From contig CANRLB010000016.1 in NCBI GenBank assembly GCA_947631365.1, positions 1-16,808 on the forward strand: 16,808 nt of DNA, written 5' to 3'. The position numbers and the translations under genes were made by a program. The notes under the pieces are model-generated. The model was not told where the DNA came from, ran no database searches, and saw nothing but the letters and a program-made list of their open reading frames with translations. This DNA is from an uncultured Bacilli bacterium (GTDB taxonomy: Bacteria > Bacillota_I > Bacilli_A > RF39 > UBA660). Shown piece after piece: positions 6,688 through 13,260 of the stretch; within the stretch, counting starts at the first letter, position 1, and the number at the start of each line of letters is the position of its first letter.

Positions 6688-7839
6688 ATGAATCAAGAAA
6701 AAATTGGTAAATTTATTGCCGAGCAAAGAAAAGAACAAAAATTAACACAAGAAGAGCTTGCTGAAAAATTAGGAATAACTTATAAAGCTGTATCTAAATG
6801 GGAATGTGGTAAAGGACTCCCTGATGCCTCAATTATGGTACAGTTATGTGAAATTTTAAATATTAGTGTTAATGATTTATTAAGTGGAGAAAAAATTGAT
6901 AAAGAAAATTATCAAAAAAAATTAGAAGAAAATATTATTGATACTATAGACTATTCTAATAAAAAAGTTTTGAAAAAAAATAAATTAATCTTTAAAATGC
7001 TTATGTTTTTTGGCTTAGGTATAATTTTTATTGCTTTTACTATTTATCCTACTGATAGTAGTTGGGGATCAATTCACTCTGCTGTGGGTTTAATTATTTC
7101 TACTATTGGTTTTATGGGCATTAATAAAAATCAAACAATTTTTAAAAAAGTATTTTTAAGTATAAGCTATTTTTTAATAGGTTTTATCTTATTATTAAGT
7201 ATTGATTATGCTAATGTTATTATAAATAAAGTTCCTCCAAGATTTTCTTATCTTATTAAAACAACTGATAATATGATTATTTATAAATCACCATTTTGTA
7301 ATGTATATAGAATAAATAGAAATACTAAAAATGAATATTATATTGTTGATACAAAAAAAGAATATGAAGAAGATAATATTCCAATAACTCCCTTTAATAG
7401 AGATAAATCTGGCATAGAAACTATTATCAAATTTAAAAATAAATATGTTGGTAATAATAGTAACGATAGTCTTTTAATAGATCATTTACCGCTTGCAGAA
7501 TATGGTTATGTTTTTGAAATTGATTCTGTAAATCTTTCTTTAACAATTGACTATCATATAACAGATTGGTATGTTAATGAAAATTATTATTTAGAAAAAG
7601 CTTTATTATATAATTCTGTTTCAATATTTGCATTAATAGATAATGTAGAACAAATTACTTTTAACTTTAGTGGAAATACTTATAAAGTAAGTAGAAAGCA
7701 AATAAAAGAATTATATCCTAATTTTAAAGATATTGTAGATAAAGATATTAATCAAAATAATTTTAATAAATATTTAGAAAACAAAATGAATGATAATGAT
7801 TTTGTAGAAAATACATTTAAAAAGATATTTGTTAATTAA
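6688..7839 (+). CDS. XRE-family regulator with three membrane helices and DUF4825-like outer domain
   Basis: A protein of 383 residues. The helix-turn-helix spans 5-62 (LTQEELAEKLGITYKAVSKWECG), followed by the conserved linker EENIIDTIDYSNKK (80-93). Membrane helices lie at about 101-121, 129-146 and 154-173; three crossings put the C-terminus outside. The outer part has a conserved-looking PPRFSYLIKTTDN stretch (183-195). At about 245-345 there is a DUF4825-like segment with IIKFKNKYVGNNSNDSLLIDHLP and FALIDNVEQITFNFSG. DUF4825 occurs in Firmicute membrane sensors; its ligand is not known. The start is ATG 6688 after the GGAGCAAG leader shared with the gene at 3355; the TTG at 6664 lies upstream of the ribosome site. 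A terminator follows. Confidence 0.8.
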   Translation: MNQEKIGKFIAEQRKEQKLTQEELAEKLGITYKAVSKWECGKGLPDASIMVQLCEILNISVNDLLSGEKIDKENYQKKLEENIIDTIDYSNKKVLKKNKLIFKMLMFFGLGIIFIAFTIYPTDSSWGSIHSAVGLIISTIGFMGINKNQTIFKKVFLSISYFLIGFILLLSIDYANVIINKVPPRFSYLIKTTDNMIIYKSPFCNVYRINRNTKNEYYIVDTKKEYEEDNIPITPFNRDKSGIETIIKFKNKYVGNNSNDSLLIDHLPLAEYGYVFEIDSVNLSLTIDYHITDWYVNENYYLEKALLYNSVSIFALIDNVEQITFNFSGNTYKVSRKQIKELYPNFKDIVDKDINQNNFNKYLENKMNDNDFVENTFKKIFVN

Positions 7840-7850
7840 ATTAAATAATT

Positions 7851-7895
7851 AAAGAGCAAGTTTCATATAAGATATATAAAATTTGCTTTTTCTTT
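7851..7895 (+). terminator. Rho-independent terminator after the XRE block
   Basis: AGCAAGTTT (7855-7863) pairs with AAATTTGCT (7879-7887) with one G-U pair. A T-rich tail TTTTTCTTT follows. It lies 15 bases after the stop of the XRE gene and closes that transcription unit. Confidence 0.68.
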
Positions 7896-7903
7896 GGTAT
7901 AAT
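7895..7903 (+). promoter_or_regulatory. Extended -10 promoter of the acetyltransferase gene
   Basis: TGGTATAAT is a consensus extended -10 directly downstream of the terminator T tract. No good -35 is seen 17 bases upstream, where the terminator stem lies. The gene starts 37 bases further on. Confidence 0.55.
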
Positions 7904-7940
7904 ATTGCTAAATTAATATATTTGTAAAGATGTGATAATA

Positions 7941-8441
7941 ATGGATAATTATATATGTAAAATTGCTTCAATAAAAGAAATGCAAGAAAAATGGAATTAT
8001 GAAATAAAAAGGAAAGGCCAAGATAAAAGTAATTGGATAAAATGGAAAAAAGAAAATATAGATAGTTATAAAAAAGGATGTATTATCCCTTATTATGGAA
8101 TTTTAAATGGAAAGATAATATGCGAAGCAACAGTGCATTTAGAGGCTAAAACAGTCCAAAATAGTGACAATCTTATTGGTAATAAATGTGTTTATTTATC
8201 GGCTTTTCGTACAAACAAAGAATATCAAGGAAAAGGATATTTTAGTAAATTATTTCACTTTATGTTAGATGATTTAAAAAAGAGGGGATATGAATATGTT
8301 ACTTTAGGAGTAGAACCTTTAGAAGAACGAAATAAAGAAATTTATAAACATTATGGTTTTACAGATTATATTAAAAATGGCAAAGAAATTTATCCTAATG
8401 GAACAATTATAGAAGTTGAATATTATCGAAAAAAATTATAA
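7941..8441 (+). CDS. GNAT family N-acetyltransferase
   Basis: A protein of 166 residues. The acetyl-CoA binding motif A is seen at 90-103 (RTNKEYQGKGYFSKL), with Q96-G97-K98-G99 as the pyrophosphate loop; the second small residue of the usual loop is Phe here. Motif B is YKHYGF at 135-140. The family transfers acetyl from acetyl-CoA to amines; the substrate cannot be told from sequence. I choose ATG 7941 because AAAGATGTGAT (7926-7936) pairs well with the 16S tail at a proper distance; the GTG at 7932 lies within that pairing region. It is a single gene with its own promoter. No terminator is evident after it. Confidence 0.85.
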   Translation: MDNYICKIASIKEMQEKWNYEIKRKGQDKSNWIKWKKENIDSYKKGCIIPYYGILNGKIICEATVHLEAKTVQNSDNLIGNKCVYLSAFRTNKEYQGKGYFSKLFHFMLDDLKKRGYEYVTLGVEPLEERNKEIYKHYGFTDYIKNGKEIYPNGTIIEVEYYRKKL

Positions 8442-8517
8442 TTGCAAATCATTAATTTTAGTAAACATTTACATGGTAATATAATTGGAAACCTATAAAA
8501 ATAATATAGCGTTTTCA

Positions 8518-8566
8518 TTTCCAAAAGTTTCTAAATTTTAATAGTTTTGGAAATATTTTTCCAAAA
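8518..8566. repeat. TTTTGGAAA inverted repeats upstream of the AAA ATPase promoter
   Basis: Three copies of one element occur: TTTCCAAAA (8518-8526), its inverted copy TTTTGGAAA (8545-8553), and TTTTCCAAAA (8557-8566). The last one ends one base before the -35 box. A partial copy TTGGAAA lies at about 8485. The middle and right copies nearly abut and could form a palindromic operator. The arrangement suggests binding of a dimeric regulator. Confidence 0.6.
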
Positions 8567-8567
8567 G

Positions 8568-8596
8568 TTGACTTTATATCAATTTTAATATATAAT
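8568..8596 (+). promoter_or_regulatory. Near-consensus promoter of the AAA ATPase gene
   Basis: TTGACT (8568-8573), a 17-base spacer and TATAAT (8591-8596): eleven of twelve consensus bases at ideal spacing. This is the best promoter in the window. It leaves a short leader of about 17 bases before the ATG at 8620. Confidence 0.85.
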
Positions 8597-8619
8597 TAAA
8601 TGCAAGAGGGATGAAAACC

Positions 8620-9819
8620 ATGATAGAAAGAATAGAATATCTTGAACAATTAAAAAGATTTAAAGATAAGGATTTAATCAAAGTAGTTACTGGAATAAGA
8701 AGATGTGGTAAATCCACATTATTTGAATTATTTATAAATTATTTAAAAAAAACTGGCATAAAAGATAATCAAATAATAAAGATAAATCTTGAGGATGCTG
8801 ACTATAATTTTGAAAGTTACAAAGAATTATATGATTATGTAAATCAACGATTGGATTCTAAAAAACAATTTTATGTATTTTTAGACGAAGTTCAAAATGT
8901 TCCTATGTTTCAAAAAGCAGTAGATAGTTTATATATAAAGAAAAATGTAGATGTTTATATAACTGGTTCAAATGCTTATTTATTATCTGGAGAACTTGCA
9001 ACATTATTATCAGGAAGGTATGTAGAAATAAAATTACTGCCATTATCATTTAAAGAATATTTAAGTGCATTTAATAATTTAAATAAAAGTCGTTATGATT
9101 ATTTCTTAGATTATATGAAATATGGTGGAATGCCAGGAAATATATCTATACTTCAAGATAATCCAAATGATTTAGATATTTATTTAGATGGCATATTTAG
9201 TACAATAGTTTATAAAGATATAATAACAAGAAATAATATAACAGATAAAATGCTTTTAGAAAGGGTATTAAAATTTATATTTGATAGCATAGGTAGCCCA
9301 ATATCTACTAAAAAAATAAGTGATACATTAACAAGTAAAGGAATGCCTACAAGTAATCATACAGTTGAAAACTACATATCTGCATTTTTAGAAAGCTTTT
9401 TAATATATAAAGCTGAAAGGTTTGATATTAAAGGTAAGAATTTACTTGCTAGAGACTACAAATACTATGTTGCAGATCAAGGATTAAGAAGTTTTTTATT
9501 AGGTAAAAAAGCGGATAGTGATATGGGGCATGTATTAGAAAATATAGTTTATCTTGAATTATTAAGAAGAGGATATAAAGTATATGTTGGAAAAGTAGAT
9601 GATTTAGAAATAGATTTTGTTGCGGAAAATAGAGATGGATTAAAATACTTTCAAGTAGCATTAACAGTTAGAGATGATAAAGTATTAGAAAGAGAATTAA
9701 GGCCATTACAAAAAACAGGAGACCATTATCCAAAATATTTAATAACTTATGATATGGATTTGGAAACTGATTACGATGGCATAACAAAAATCAATATAGT
9801 GGATTGGTTATTAAAATAA
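8620..9819 (+). CDS. AAA-family ATPase with C-terminal DUF4143
   Basis: A protein of 399 residues. Walker A is GIRRCGKST at 25-33 and Walker B is YVFLDE at 85-90. A sensor-like ITGSNAYLLSGELATLLSGR stretch lies at 114-133, followed by the family signature PLSFKEYL. The second half is DUF4143, ending in a nuclease-like fold motif: LENIVYLELLRRGYKVYVG, then EIDFVAE and YFQVAL, similar to the PD-(D/E)XK strand pattern. Such proteins are abundant and often duplicated in gut Firmicutes and Bacteroidetes; their function is unknown. The start is ATG 8620, because GAGGG (8606-8610) would be too close to the ATG at 8611. No partner gene is evident, and the next gene is broken. Confidence 0.9.
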   Translation: MIERIEYLEQLKRFKDKDLIKVVTGIRRCGKSTLFELFINYLKKTGIKDNQIIKINLEDADYNFESYKELYDYVNQRLDSKKQFYVFLDEVQNVPMFQKAVDSLYIKKNVDVYITGSNAYLLSGELATLLSGRYVEIKLLPLSFKEYLSAFNNLNKSRYDYFLDYMKYGGMPGNISILQDNPNDLDIYLDGIFSTIVYKDIITRNNITDKMLLERVLKFIFDSIGSPISTKKISDTLTSKGMPTSNHTVENYISAFLESFLIYKAERFDIKGKNLLARDYKYYVADQGLRSFLLGKKADSDMGHVLENIVYLELLRRGYKVYVGKVDDLEIDFVAENRDGLKYFQVALTVRDDKVLERELRPLQKTGDHYPKYLITYDMDLETDYDGITKINIVDWLLK

Positions 9820-9868
9820 AGAATAACTTTACCTTTAATTAAAAAAATATAAAAAGTGAGAGATATGT

Positions 9869-10118
9869 ATGGATAAATTTGAATTACAGGATTTTAATAA
9901 AAGAATTGAATTAAATACAGATTTAGAAAATATTTCTAGAGAAATATGCAAAGCTTATGAATTAGGTAATTTTTTATCTAATGAATTAATAACAATAGGC
10001 TATGAAGATTATAATTATTATTTAACAACTTCTAAAGGAAAATATTGTGTAAAAATTTTTAATAAAGAAAGAACAAAAGAAGATGTTGAAAATTATTTAG
10101 TTAGGATAAAAGCTGTTG
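9869..10118 (+). pseudogene. APH-like kinase gene, N-terminal fragment only
   Basis: The first 80 or so codons resemble the N-lobe of APH/choline kinase/homoserine kinase II-like proteins: IGYEDYNYYLTTSKGKYCVKIFNKERT, with the expected Lys in VKIF, then a helix. Members have about 250-350 residues; here the frame is only 107 codons and stops at TGA 10190-10192. The last 25 codons (after about 10115) are out of frame with a different gene fragment and are unlikely to be native. No HxDxxxxN or DxD kinase motifs follow, so activity is not expected. The start ATG 9869 with GTGAGAG upstream seems intact. The end given is an estimate of the junction. Confidence 0.6.
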
Positions 10119-10220
10119 CCAATAGTGATGTTACTTGTTTCTATTGGATATTTATTAATAAATATTTATGGTGTTATAAAATGGAGTATTGAGGCAAAGA
10201 AAAATAAAGAGGTGAACTAA
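10110..10220 (+). pseudogene. C-terminal fragment of a membrane transporter, PnuC-like
   Basis: In the +1 frame relative to the kinase fragment, 36 codons are open from just after TAA 10107-10109 to TAA 10218-10220. They encode one membrane helix and a basic tail (LLINIYGVIKW, then SIEAKKNKE). The IYGxxKW pattern at the end of a last helix resembles PnuC, the nicotinamide riboside transporter. The stop abuts the ATG of the next gene (TAAATG) and the ribosome site of that gene lies inside the fragment, the usual picture for coupled operon genes. This argues that the fragment is what remains of the original upstream gene after a deletion. The PnuC identity is tentative. Confidence 0.5.
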
Positions 10221-10529
10221 ATGAAAATAATAACAGTATGTGGAAGCCTAAAATTTTATAAAGAAATGGTTGAAATTACTGAAAAAATGGAATTGCAAGG
10301 AAATTGCATGCTAGTACCAATATATAATCCTAATAAAGCTAGTAAAGATGATTTTACTGAAGAAGAAGCTTTGATGCTTGATAAAATGCATAAAGAACGA
10401 ATAAAATTATCAGATGCTATTTTAGTTGTTAATGTTAATGGTTATATTGGAAGTAGCACAAAAAGTGAAATTGAATTTGCTAAAGCATTAAATAAAGAAA
10501 TAATTTATTATACAGATTTACTGAAATAA
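10221..10529 (+). CDS. Small nucleoside deoxyribosyltransferase-like protein (DUF4406 type)
   Basis: A protein of 102 residues. The N-terminal strand and loop TVCGSLKFYKE, the central LSDAILVVNVNGYIGSSTKSEIEFA and the final KEIIYY strand fit the small Rossmann-like fold of the nucleoside 2-deoxyribosyltransferase/DUF4406 group. Such proteins are thought to bind nucleotides or NAD-like molecules; the reaction is unproven here. AGAGGTG (10207-10213) serves as ribosome site, with the upstream fragment's stop touching the ATG, so it was once second in an operon. It is now behind a broken gene and may depend on read-through from the AAA ATPase promoter. Its 3' end is overlapped by an antisense stub. 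Confidence 0.75.
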   Translation: MKIITVCGSLKFYKEMVEITEKMELQGNCMLVPIYNPNKASKDDFTEEEALMLDKMHKERIKLSDAILVVNVNGYIGSSTKSEIEFAKALNKEIIYYTDLLK

Positions 10530-10638
10530 AAGGAGAGTAAGTAAGATATTGATCACCAAATTCACCATTTCTATATCTTAACATAATATTCTTATATTTT
10601 TCTAAATTAGTACTTAAAGGTTGTTCTTCTAAATTCAT
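10480..10638 (-). pseudogene. Minus-strand gene stub with intact start signals, truncated
   Basis: On the minus strand, ATG 10638 is preceded by a perfect AGGAGG (10651-10646) 7 bases away. About 35 natural-looking codons follow (MNLEEQPLSTNLEKYKN, then IMLRYRNGEFGDQYL). After about 10535 the frame runs into the antisense of the preceding gene and stops at 10480. The remaining protein would be 52 residues with a nonsense tail. I infer a deletion or rearrangement that removed the rest of the gene. The family is not recognised. Confidence 0.5.
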
Positions 10639-10664
10639 TTTAAATCCTCCTAAAGATCATTTTA

Positions 10665-10693
10665 ATGATAAATATTATTAAACCAAAAGTCAA
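10665..10693 (-). promoter_or_regulatory. Promoter of the minus-strand stub
   Basis: Read on the minus strand: -35 TTGACT (10693-10688), 17 bases, -10 TATCAT (10670-10665). Ten of twelve bases match consensus at ideal spacing. Together with the AGGAGG site it would still drive transcription antisense to the end of the gene at 10221-10529. Confidence 0.65.
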
Positions 10694-10913
10694 TACTTAT
10701 CTGCTTTTTGTTAATTTTTTTTTCTTTTTAAATTTTCTTTATTAATACATAATTGTTCTTCGCATTTTTTTAAAATATATTTGATTTTAGTTAATGCTTT
10801 TATATATTTTATTTTCCTTTCCAAAAAAAGTGATTAGTTTAACAAAATTGTTATTTAAATACAAATTTGATCTATTTAAAGACTTTTTAAAAGAAATTTA
10901 GTATAATTAAATT
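10694..10913. other. Intergenic stretch with no supported gene
   Basis: This is the rest of the 397-base gap between 10529 and 10927. It is T-rich on the plus strand and A-rich on the minus strand. A Lys-rich minus-strand frame (10833 to 10697) exists but looks like composition rather than a gene. No tRNA or riboswitch-like structure was recognised. Confidence 0.5.
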
Positions 10914-10920
10914 AAGGAGG
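10902..10920 (+). promoter_or_regulatory. -10 box and ribosome site of the DUF308 gene
   Basis: TATAAT at 10902-10907 and a perfect AAGGAGG at 10914-10920, six bases before ATG 10927. No good -35 is seen at the proper distance. The leader would be very short, close to the ribosome site itself. Confidence 0.5.
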
Positions 10921-10926
10921 AATAAA

Positions 10927-11493
10927 ATGAAGGAGATATTTAAAAGAACAACTAATTCTATCATTTTTTCATCTATTATAGCTATTATAGTAGGCTTAAT
11001 TTTAATATTTTATCCATCTATATCTTTAAAAACAATGGGTATAATCGCCGCCATTTATATAATAGTATATGGGATTATTTTAATTATTCTAGATGTTAAA
11101 GCTTATCAATACTATATACCTTTTGATGGCATGTTACCAGGAATTTTATCGGTTGTTTTAGGAATTATTCTTATTTGTAAACCAAGTATCTTATCAATAG
11201 TTTTTACTATTGCTATTGGTGTTTGGATTATTTTAACAAGTATAAATTCTTTAAAATTATCATTAGCTTTAAAAGATGAAGATATTCCTTGGATTTTACT
11301 ATTAATTCTTGGAATACTTGATTTAATTATAGGTGTTATAGTGGTCTTTAATCCTTTTGAAGCATCTTTAACTCTTTCAATATTTATTGGTATTATGTTA
11401 ATTATTCATGCTATTATTGATATTATTGATATGGTAATTATTAAAAGAGATATTAAAAGAATTAGTAGTGCTTTTGCAAGAAGAATAAAATAG
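10927..11493 (+). CDS. DUF308 / HdeD-family membrane protein
   Basis: A protein of 188 residues that is nearly all hydrophobic, with about six membrane helices. Three internal repeats are visible, each with a Gly-rich helix ending in a Pro loop: GLILIFYPSISL (near 23-34), GIILICKPSILS (near 79-90) and GVIVVFNPFEAS (near 137-148). This is the DUF308 pattern; the family is named after HdeD, linked to acid resistance in E. coli, but its molecular role in Firmicutes is unknown. The strong AAGGAGG site supports the start. The basic C-terminus (KRDIKRISSAFARRIK) should be cytoplasmic. The sirtuin gene follows after 28 bases and may be co-transcribed. Confidence 0.85.
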   Translation: MKEIFKRTTNSIIFSSIIAIIVGLILIFYPSISLKTMGIIAAIYIIVYGIILIILDVKAYQYYIPFDGMLPGILSVVLGIILICKPSILSIVFTIAIGVWIILTSINSLKLSLALKDEDIPWILLLILGILDLIIGVIVVFNPFEASLTLSIFIGIMLIIHAIIDIIDMVIIKRDIKRISSAFARRIK

Positions 11494-11521
11494 CTACTTA
11501 TTCTTTTTTAAATGAAATATT

Positions 11522-12238
11522 ATGGAAGAAAAAATTGAAGAATTTAAAAAAATGCTTAAAGAAAGTAATAAAGTAGTTTTCTTTGGTGGAGCAGGAGTAT
11601 CGACTGAAAGCGGTATTCCTGATTTTCGAAGTAAAGATGGTCTTTATAATATGCAGTATAAATATGAGCCAGAAGTAATATTAAGTCATTCCTTTTTTAT
11701 AAATAATAGAGAAGAATTTTATGAGTTTTATAAAAATAAAATGAACTCTTTGAAGTATGAACCTAATATTACTCATCGAAAATTAGTAGACTTAGAAAAT
11801 AATGGCAAATTAAAAGCTATTATTACCCAAAATATTGATGGGCTTCATCAAAAAGTCGGTTCTAAAGCAGTATATGAATTACATGGTAGTGTTTATCGAA
11901 ATCATTGCCTTAAATGTCATAAATTTTATGATGGGAAGTATGTTTTTGAAAGCAAGGGCATTCCCAAATGTAGTTGTGGAGGAATAATTAAACCGGATGT
12001 TGTTTTGTATGAAGAAGCACTCGATGAAGATGTCTTAAATGAAGCAATTAAATCTATTAGAGAGTCTGACATGTTAATTATTGTTGGAACCTCTTTAACA
12101 GTGTATCCCGCAAGTGGTTTAATAAATTATTTTAATGGTAAATATTTAGTTTTAATTAATAAAGATAAAACACCTTATGATTATAAAGCTAATTTAGTAA
12201 TCAATGAATCATTAGGTAAAGTATTTGAAAATATATAA
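11522..12238 (+). CDS. cobB: NAD-dependent protein deacylase, Sir2/CobB family
   Basis: A protein of 238 residues, the usual length of bacterial sirtuins. It has the NAD-binding GGAGVSTESGIPDFRS (22-37), QNID at 103-106, the catalytic His121 in ELHGS, a Cys4 zinc site (C129, C132, C150, C152), PDVVLYEE (158-165) and GTSLTVYPASGL (189-200). It removes acetyl groups from lysines using NAD and yields nicotinamide and O-acetyl-ADP-ribose. The Tyr-x-x-Arg pair of desuccinylating sirtuins is not apparent, so deacetylation is more likely. No strong ribosome site precedes ATG 11522, which suggests weak or coupled translation from the DUF308 gene 28 bases upstream. No acetyltransferase partner is adjacent. 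Confidence 0.93.
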   Translation: MEEKIEEFKKMLKESNKVVFFGGAGVSTESGIPDFRSKDGLYNMQYKYEPEVILSHSFFINNREEFYEFYKNKMNSLKYEPNITHRKLVDLENNGKLKAIITQNIDGLHQKVGSKAVYELHGSVYRNHCLKCHKFYDGKYVFESKGIPKCSCGGIIKPDVVLYEEALDEDVLNEAIKSIRESDMLIIVGTSLTVYPASGLINYFNGKYLVLINKDKTPYDYKANLVINESLGKVFENI

Positions 12239-12265
12239 ATTGTTAGATGAAAGGAAGGAATATAT

Positions 12266-13240
12266 ATGTGTACAGCAATAACTTATAATACAAAAAATCA
12301 TTATTTTGGGAGAAATTTAGACTTAGAATATTCTTATAAAGAAACAGTTACTATTACGCCTAGAAATTATCCTTTTAAATTTAGAAAGGCAAAAGAAATA
12401 AATACCCATTATGCCTTAATTGGCATGGCTTATGTAACAGATAACTATCCACTATATTATGATGCTATTAATGAAAAAGGATTAGGTATGGCTGGTCTTA
12501 ATTTTCCTAAAAATGCTTATTATAATGAAGTAGATTCATCACTAGATAATATAGCTCCTTTTGAATTTATTCCTTGGGTTTTATCACAATGTGCAAGTAT
12601 CAAAGAAGTAAAAGAATTATTAAAAAAGATTAATCTTGCTAATATCAATTTTAGTGATATGCTACCTGCTTCTCCTCTTCATTGGATTATTAGTGATAAA
12701 GAATGTTCTATAACTGTTGAAAGTGTAAAAGATGGCTTAAAAATATATGATAATCCTGTTGGAGTTTTAACTAATAATCCAACTTTTGATTATCATATGT
12801 TAAACTTAAATAATTATATGAGTTTATCTATTGAACAACCAGTTAATAATTTCTCATCTAAATTAAATTTTGATATTTATAGTCGGGGTATGGGTGCCTT
12901 AGGATTACCTGGTGATTTAGGAAGCGCTTCTAGATTTGTTAAGGCGGCATTTACGAAAATGAATTCTTTGTCAGATCCTACTGAATTAAGTAGTGTTAGT
13001 CAATTTTTTCATATTTTAGGTTCTGTCGAACAACAAAGAGGATGTGTTCATATGGGTGAAGATAAATATGAAATAACTATTTATAGTTCATGCTGTAATA
13101 TGGATGAAGGTATTTATTATTATAAAACTTATGATAATAGTAGAATTATTGGTGTAGATATGCACAAAGAAAATTTAGAAGGAACAAATTTAATAAGTTA
13201 CGAACTGCAAAAAGAAAAACAAATATTAATGCAAAATTAG
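12266..13240 (+). CDS. Choloylglycine hydrolase family protein (bile salt hydrolase / penicillin V acylase)
   Basis: A protein of 324 residues, full length for the family. Removal of Met1 exposes the nucleophile Cys2 (MCTAITY). Other active-site positions are present: R16 and D19 in FGRNLD, N79 in GLNF, N170-N171 in NPVGVLTNNPTFDYH, and R223 in SASRFVKAAF. This is the Ntn-hydrolase set found in bile salt hydrolases, which split glycine or taurine from bile acids. Penicillin V acylases share it, so substrate choice cannot be settled by eye. No signal peptide, so cytoplasmic. The ribosome site AAAGGAAGGAA fits ATG 12266. The gene supports a gut habitat. It lies 27 bases after the sirtuin gene and ends in a terminator. 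Confidence 0.9.
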   Translation: MCTAITYNTKNHYFGRNLDLEYSYKETVTITPRNYPFKFRKAKEINTHYALIGMAYVTDNYPLYYDAINEKGLGMAGLNFPKNAYYNEVDSSLDNIAPFEFIPWVLSQCASIKEVKELLKKINLANINFSDMLPASPLHWIISDKECSITVESVKDGLKIYDNPVGVLTNNPTFDYHMLNLNNYMSLSIEQPVNNFSSKLNFDIYSRGMGALGLPGDLGSASRFVKAAFTKMNSLSDPTELSSVSQFFHILGSVEQQRGCVHMGEDKYEITIYSSCCNMDEGIYYYKTYDNSRIIGVDMHKENLEGTNLISYELQKEKQILMQN

Positions 13241-13260
13241 ACATTAATATTTGTCTTTTT
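13219..13260. terminator. Bidirectional terminator between convergent genes
   Basis: ACAAATATTAATG (13219-13231) and CATTAATATTTGT (13242-13254) form a perfect 13-bp stem with a 10-base loop. CTTTTTT follows on the plus strand and TTTTTCTTT on the minus strand. The left arm lies within the last codons of the hydrolase gene and the loop holds its TAG stop, so one hairpin ends both convergent units with almost no spacer. Confidence 0.82.

Noticed and set aside
3037..7839. The XRE/dinD block as a prophage or integrative element
   Set aside because: No integrase, terminase, portal, relaxase or attachment-site repeat was seen, and all four XRE proteins carry membrane tails, unlike phage repressors.
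8442..8517. Terminator after the acetyltransferase gene
   Set aside because: No stem followed by a T run could be found there.
9869..10192. TGA at 10190 read as Trp to extend the kinase-like fragment
   Set aside because: Reading through gives only four more codons before TAA, and the residues after about 10115 do not look like a kinase. A deletion explains it better.
10697..10833. Lys-rich minus-strand frame of about 45 codons in the gap before the DUF308 gene
   Set aside because: It has no ATG or ribosome site, and its composition follows the A-rich strand; it also overlaps the -35 side of the stub promoter only by its end. Chance is the simplest reading.
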